Source of the DNA: Psychrobacter sp. Ps6
GTDB lineage: Bacteria > Pseudomonadota > Gammaproteobacteria > Pseudomonadales > Moraxellaceae
Length of the DNA: 64,000 bases
Direction of reading: 5' to 3'
NCBI RefSeq assembly: GCF_022129235.1
Contig: NZ_JADQAI010000001.1
Coordinates: forward strand, 496,001-560,000
The notes under the pieces were generated by a model, which saw nothing but the letters and a program-made list of their open reading frames with translations, made no database searches and was not told the DNA's origin. The stretch's first letter is position 1. Every line of letters starts with the position of its first letter. Below, one piece after another: positions 58,915 through 64,000 of this stretch. The translations under genes and the position numbers were made by a program.

Positions 58915-59667
58915 TTAATTATCTAATAGCTGAAGCGGGAAAGTCACCACGTCAAAAGCAAGGGCAAAGGGAAGTAGCACCAGTTTTTGCGCACTATTTG
59001 GTCCATGACGTTTTGTGTTTTTTTGCTGGGTTTGAGTATAAAAGCTTACTGTATAAGGCTTGGTTAAAGCGCGATAATTTGACTGAATCAAGCTCAAGTT
59101 ACTCACTTGCGGATATATGGCGCCTTTAACGGGGACATTAAAACAAAAGCGCTGGGCATCAATACGTTGGTCACTGGCTGAGGTGCATTCCCGGCCATTA
59201 TTTTGTAAAAAGAACTGATAATCTGAGCGTCCAAACTCGTCTTTTAGTTTGGCGTAAGACAGCCTCATTTCTCCTTGGAAATATCCATCGTTATTGGGTA
59301 CATAAAAATTCATGTCATTGTCAACGTGGATGTTTTTTTGCGTCAGATTGCTGAGTAAATTAATCATCTCAGTCCCACCTTGGGTGAGTACGTAGCTGTT
59401 TTTTTCACCAACGATAACCATTGTTGCATTTGGCGTTTTGGGTAATGCCTGCGCAGGACGACCAAAGGCAATAATTTGGTCTTCTGATAATGTTTGTTTA
59501 GTAGTGAGGACATGGTTATTACTTTCTAGCAACGAGCTGGTCGCACAGCCTGACATTGCAAGCATTGAAGCCAGTATGGTTCCTGTTATCAATGCTTTTG
59601 GGCTTATTTGATTTAGAGTGCTGTACCTGCTGTTTGTTTTATGAGGGTAGTCTGGTTGAGAGGTCAT
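58915..59667 (-). CDS. Putative lipoprotein of unknown function
   Basis: A 250-residue predicted lipoprotein. The N-terminus is long for a signal peptide (about 40 residues), with a hydrophobic stretch from residue 25 and lipobox MSGC; a later start at Met36 would leave too little. The mature part has an IIAFGRPAQALPKTPNATMVIVGEK-like start, several beta strands and two possible disulfide cysteines. No family was recognised. Confidence 0.75.
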   Translation of the reverse strand: MTSQPDYPHKTNSRYSTLNQISPKALITGTILASMLAMSGCATSSLLESNNHVLTTKQTLSEDQIIAFGRPAQALPKTPNATMVIVGEKNSYVLTQGGTEMINLLSNLTQKNIHVDNDMNFYVPNNDGYFQGEMRLSYAKLKDEFGRSDYQFFLQNNGRECTSASDQRIDAQRFCFNVPVKGAIYPQVSNLSLIQSNYRALTKPYTVSFYTQTQQKNTKRHGPNSAQKLVLLPFALAFDVVTFPLQLLDN

Positions 59668-59808
59668 GCTCAGGCTTCCTTGTCTACTACAGTGAATAAA
59701 AATTGCTAATATTATCCAACTTATGTTAGTTTTTTACAAGTTTTGAATGCAGTTTAAACACTAATTATTAATAAAAAAGCTGATACTTACTCATACAGAT
59801 AGATATAT

Positions 59809-60276
59809 TTAGTCTAAGGTAATCTTGGTTCCACTCTTGGTAAAGTTCATCACAAACTGACTTTTAAAGTTGCGTACATTATTTTCGTAAGTCAGCAAGC
59901 TACGGGTGAACTGGTGGTAGTCGCTCATATTTTTGGCATTGACCATCAGCATAAAATCAAAATCGCCAGATACTTCATAACAGCTCATCACTTGCGATTG
60001 TACGTCCATCAAGCGCTCAAATCGATGCTGCATCGACGTATTAGAGCGCTCCATTTCTATCATTACCACTGCGGTCAGACCATAGCCCACTTTATTGGGA
60101 TTAACGATGGCGACTTGCTTTGTAATCACGCCGCTGTCTATCAATGCTTGAATACGGCGCTGAGCTGTCGCAATAGACACGTGCGCTCGTTCTGCAACAG
60201 TTTTAAGCGGTAATGTCGCATCGTCTTGTAACAGATTTAAAATGGCTTTATCAGTGCTGTCTAGAATATGGCTCAT
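59809..60276 (-). CDS. Lrp/AsnC-family transcriptional regulator
   Basis: A 155-residue DNA-binding regulator. The N-terminal winged helix is at about 5-55 (ILNLLQDDATLPLKTVAERA then VSIATAQRRIQALIDSGVI), and the ligand/oligomerisation RAM domain follows (YEVSGDFDFMLMVNAKNM). It is divergent from a RarD-type transporter gene across about 245 AT-rich bases. Lrp-type regulators often control a divergent exporter and bind the amino acid it exports, so control of that transporter is likely. The ligand is unknown. Confidence 0.93.
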   Translation of the reverse strand: MSHILDSTDKAILNLLQDDATLPLKTVAERAHVSIATAQRRIQALIDSGVITKQVAIVNPNKVGYGLTAVVMIEMERSNTSMQHRFERLMDVQSQVMSCYEVSGDFDFMLMVNAKNMSDYHQFTRSLLTYENNVRNFKSQFVMNFTKSGTKITLD

Positions 60277-60521
60277 AATAATGTACCTTCATGAATTGTT
60301 ATTGCTAGGTTATTGATTATAAATATTATCACTAATAATTTAAATTTAAGAAAATAGTTATTTATATGACATTATTTTGATAAATTTATCCATAAATAAG
60401 TTTTTATAGAAATAATATATCAAAGCACCCTAGTAAAATAGTCCGTACCAATCAGAGCTGCTTTAAAAAAAAGAGCTAGCAATTGTTTTTTTATCATCTA
60501 TTAATAGCTAGGGTGCTTATC

Positions 60522-61541
60522 ATGTCTATCTCAATGCTCTCCAATGTATTCGCTAATGCGCTAGCAACCACTGCTTCACGTTTGCCATTGCCTGCGATTT
60601 GGACGACTGGTAACGCGCAGCAACGGACGTTGATGTTGGGAGTATCATTTGCCATCTTATCCAATATCTTGTTTGGCGTGCTCTATGCATACAGCAGCTT
60701 TCTGACGCCTTTGTCAGGCACGCAAGTGTTTATCTGGCGGATGCTAGCAATGTGGGCTGTGCTGGTCGGTTACTTATTGGTGAGCGGTAGACTGAGTAGG
60801 CATATTGATAAGTTGTGTGCGCTGCGTTCGGTCAAACAGTGGGCGTGGCTGCTACTACCCACACCGATATTTTTGAGTCAGCTTTGGCTATTTATGTGGG
60901 CACCAGTCAATGAGCAGGGCGTCCAAACTGCCATGGGGTATTTTTTGTTCCCACTCATGATGGTGGTGTTCGGTTGTCTGCTGTTTGGCGAAAAGCTCAG
61001 CCGTCTACAATGGTTGGCGGTTACATTTGCGGCGGTAGGGGTGTTTAGTGAAATCATTCGTACGCAGAGTGTTTCTTGGGCGACATTGTGGGTGTGTGGT
61101 ACTTATCCGATATATTATATCGTGCGTAGATTCCAAGGCATTGACGCCATTACAGGTATGCTAGTCGATCTGACCTTGTTTGCCCCATTTGCGCTTGGTT
61201 ACTTGTACTTTTTTGCACCTAGCAATTTGGCGATGGTAGCAGGGTCTGGATTTTTGATCATGATGTTAGTTGGTCTTGGCGTTTTGAGTATCCTAGCAAT
61301 GAAAACCAATATTGATGCCAGCCAAATGCTTCCAGTCAATGTCTATGGCATGATGAGTTATATAGAACCTGCTTTGCTATTTATATTGGCGGTGACGGTG
61401 CTCGGTAATCCGTTTGAATCAGCGATGATTTATAGCTATGGGTTGATCTGGTTAGGTATTGCTTGTTTGATTGCTCATGGTATAAAGCAGCTTCGCGCTC
61501 GTAAAAGTGTGCCATTGGCGATCAAAGGACAGGCCGCGTAA
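60522..61541 (+). CDS. RarD-type EamA-family transporter
   Basis: An inner-membrane drug/metabolite-type transporter of 339 residues with about ten helices. RarD-like features include the FAILSNILFGVLYAYSSFL start of helix 1, VFIWRMLAMWAVLVGYLL and WLFMWAPVNEQGVQTAMGYFL. It is longer than typical RarD by an N-terminal stretch of about 45 residues. Start at ATG 60522, not the frame opening at 60483. The divergent Lrp-family gene suggests amino-acid export, but the substrate is unknown. Confidence 0.88.
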   Translation: MSISMLSNVFANALATTASRLPLPAIWTTGNAQQRTLMLGVSFAILSNILFGVLYAYSSFLTPLSGTQVFIWRMLAMWAVLVGYLLVSGRLSRHIDKLCALRSVKQWAWLLLPTPIFLSQLWLFMWAPVNEQGVQTAMGYFLFPLMMVVFGCLLFGEKLSRLQWLAVTFAAVGVFSEIIRTQSVSWATLWVCGTYPIYYIVRRFQGIDAITGMLVDLTLFAPFALGYLYFFAPSNLAMVAGSGFLIMMLVGLGVLSILAMKTNIDASQMLPVNVYGMMSYIEPALLFILAVTVLGNPFESAMIYSYGLIWLGIACLIAHGIKQLRARKSVPLAIKGQAA

Positions 61542-61620
61542 TTAGCTAGTATGGTAGTTAATGAGTATTGTCAGTCACGAGTGTCAACAGTTAATAGTTA
61601 TAAGCATTAATAAGGTACAA

Positions 61621-61657
61621 AAAAGACGGCTCAATATTTACTGAGCCGTCCTTTTTG
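61621..61657. terminator. Bidirectional terminator between rarD-like gene and smpB
   Basis: Stem AAAAGACGGCTCA with TGAGCCGTCCTTTT, between convergent genes. Confidence 0.88.
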
Positions 61658-61677
61658 ACATATAGACTAAATAACGC

Positions 61678-62154
61678 TTAATCTAAGTGCTGTTTGAAAC
61701 CACGCTGCTTATCACGTTCCCAGTCACGATCTTTTAGTGTCTTACGTTTGTCATGCTGCTTTTTACCCAGTGCTAGACCAATTTGGCACTTCACTAGCGA
61801 GTTTTTCCAGTAGCAAGACAGCGGTACGCAGGCATAACCTTTTTGATTGATTGCTCCAGACAGTTTCTCGATTTCACGGCGATTGAGCAGCAGCTTACGT
61901 GTACGAATACTGTCTGGACTAACGTGCGTTGAGCTCGACAGTAATGGCTGAATGTGCGCACCAAACAAGAAGGCTTCGTTATTGCGAAATATAACGTACG
62001 CTTCAGTGATGGTCATTTTTCCTGCACGGATAGCTTTCACTTCCCAGCCTTGTAGCGCCAATCCCGCTTCAAAGGTTTCTTCGATAAAATATTCATGACG
62101 CGCTTTTTTATTGGCGCAAATCTGATTATCAGGTTTTTTTGATTTTTTTGACAT
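61678..62154 (-). CDS. smpB: SsrA-binding protein SmpB
   Basis: Binds tmRNA to rescue stalled ribosomes. The 158-residue protein has the N-terminal [20 protein letters not shown] motif, [19 protein letters not shown], and a basic C-terminal tail ([22 protein letters not shown]). GGAGA precedes the ATG at 62154; ten extra upstream residues are unlikely. The ssrA gene itself is not in this window. Confidence 0.97.
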   Translation of the reverse strand: MSKKSKKPDNQICANKKARHEYFIEETFEAGLALQGWEVKAIRAGKMTITEAYVIFRNNEAFLFGAHIQPLLSSSTHVSPDSIRTRKLLLNRREIEKLSGAINQKGYACVPLSCYWKNSLVKCQIGLALGKKQHDKRKTLKDRDWERDKQRGFKQHLD

Positions 62155-62355
62155 AATTTCTCCATAAGGATTGCCTAAAAACACAGGCGCCTTATTTGAC
62201 CAGTCCTACTAATTCCTCATCTTAACCCATTCAATGCTATTGAATTTTATTTGGATTATAAGTCAGATGAGTCGAACCGCCTATTGTATCAAAGCCTCTG
62301 GTGAAAAGGTAAATCGGCTGTTAGGACAAATGTAGCAGATAAGTATTAAGTTTGA

Positions 62356-62925
<570 letters not shown>

Positions 62926-62993
62926 AAGATGTTGCATCAAAGATATGCTGCTAGCACTTGCTAAAACAGTAAGGAGCAGCCATATATGACTGA

Positions 62994-63269
<276 letters not shown>

Positions 63270-63327
63270 AGTACTTATAAGTGATTGATGACGTTTGGGT
63301 TTACAACGTGTTAGGGACAATGTAACG

Positions 63328-64000
63328 ATGATAGACTCCATTCAAGTAGTGAGCGACTTTGATCAGCAACACCTATGGCACCCGTATGCCAGCCTGCCAC
63401 CTACTTATCCTAATATCGTAATTGATCGTGCTGAAGGTGTTTATATCTTCACTGAAGACGGCACGCGCCTGATCGATGGCATGTCTTCATGGTGGGCGAG
63501 CGTTCATGGCTATAATCATCCAAAACTGAATGAAGCGCTTATTAAGCAATTGGGTAAAATGGCGCATGTCATGTTTGGTGGTTTGACTCATCAGCCAGCT
63601 ATAAATTTAGGCAAAAAATTGCTCGACATTGTGCCTACTGGTTTAGACGCTATTTTTTATGCAGATAGTGGCAGTATTGCGGTAGAAGTGGCACTGAAAA
63701 TGGCGCTGCAGTATCAAGTAGCTGCCAAGCGTCCAACCAAGCAACAGTTTGCCTCAACCCATTCAGGGTATTACGGAGACACGTGGCATGCTATGAGTGT
63801 CTGTGATCCTGTTAATGGTATGCACAGCCTATATGGCAAGCAATTACCGATGCAGCATTTCGTCCCTGCGCCGCCACTTGGCTTTGATCGCGCTTTGACA
63901 GTAGATGAGCGTGAATCGTTGGCTCAGTTTTTTGTAAAGTATGGCGAGCAGCTGGCGGGGTTTATCATTGAGCCGATTATTCAGGGCGCAGGCGGGATGC
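63328..64000 (+). CDS. bioA: Adenosylmethionine-8-amino-7-oxononanoate aminotransferase, 5' part
   Basis: PLP aminotransferase of biotin synthesis, truncated by the window end; about 224 residues are visible. BioA landmarks: HLWHPYASLPPT, DGMSSWWASVHGYNHP, FGGLTHQPAINL, FYADSGSIAVEVALKMALQY and HSGYYGDTWHAMSVCDP. The catalytic lysine would lie beyond the edge. The ATG is the first good Met; upstream sequence has TTAGGGACAATGTAACG. Biotin made here would be attached by BirA to LiuD. Confidence 0.94.
   Translation, partial: MIDSIQVVSDFDQQHLWHPYASLPPTYPNIVIDRAEGVYIFTEDGTRLIDGMSSWWASVHGYNHPKLNEALIKQLGKMAHVMFGGLTHQPAINLGKKLLDIVPTGLDAIFYADSGSIAVEVALKMALQYQVAAKRPTKQQFASTHSGYYGDTWHAMSVCDPVNGMHSLYGKQLPMQHFVPAPPLGFDRALTVDERESLAQFFVKYGEQLAGFIIEPIIQGAGGM

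Overview
The window reads as a chromosomal stretch of a gammaproteobacterium of the family Moraxellaceae, most like Psychrobacter. This rests on the smc-zipA-ligA order, use of Smc rather than MukB, the coaX-birA pair, the style of the lipoproteins and amino-acid transporters, and a moderate base composition. The genus is inferred from gene content only. Genes are dense, on both strands, and mostly housekeeping or nutrient uptake. No rRNA, tRNA, CRISPR array, insertion sequence or prophage was found.

Layout. 1-8.3 kb: glyA, a DUF1877-like protein, an alanine:cation symporter, gltS, a membrane-anchored cold-shock-domain/guanyl-RNase protein with its barstar inhibitor, and proA. 8.7-15.3 kb: a small lipoprotein, then a polar amino-acid ABC importer with one ATPase, three consecutive paralogous binding lipoproteins and two permeases. 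15.4-21.1 kb: a FAH-family hydrolase, a Tat-exported PhoX phosphatase behind a Pho-box-like repeat, a cytoplasmic lipase-like hydrolase and an AT-rich lipoprotein. 21.2-26.0 kb: hslO and a complete gltIJKL-type glutamate/aspartate importer. 26.1-29.1 kb: an AT-rich two-gene cassette (three-helix membrane protein plus a 60-residue protein), a DJ-1/PfpI protein and a rubredoxin-reductase-like flavoprotein.

29.4-38.3 kb is a leucine/isovalerate catabolic operon: acyl-CoA ligase, liuB, liuC, liuD, liuE, liuA. Behind it on the other strand are birA and coaX; BirA would biotinylate LiuD. 40.3-49.8 kb: a TauE/SafE exporter, an unknown protein, then smc, zipA and ligA. A long AT-rich gene follows ligA directly; it encodes ten exact 36-residue TPR-like repeats and a DUF2971-like C-terminal region. 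52.4-64 kb: two lipoproteins, a YgiQ-type radical SAM protein, amt behind a candidate sigma-54 promoter, an Lrp/AsnC regulator divergent from a RarD-type transporter, smpB, coaD, a 2[4Fe-4S] ferredoxin, and the 5' part of bioA, cut by the window end.

The most unusual items are the cold-shock/RNase/barstar module, the TPR-DUF2971-like protein, the small AT-rich membrane cassette, the triplicated binding proteins with a long intercistronic hairpin, and two promoter-level signals (Pho-box array, sigma-54 site). None is proven to be a new system. The first three are the best candidates for conflict or defence functions.
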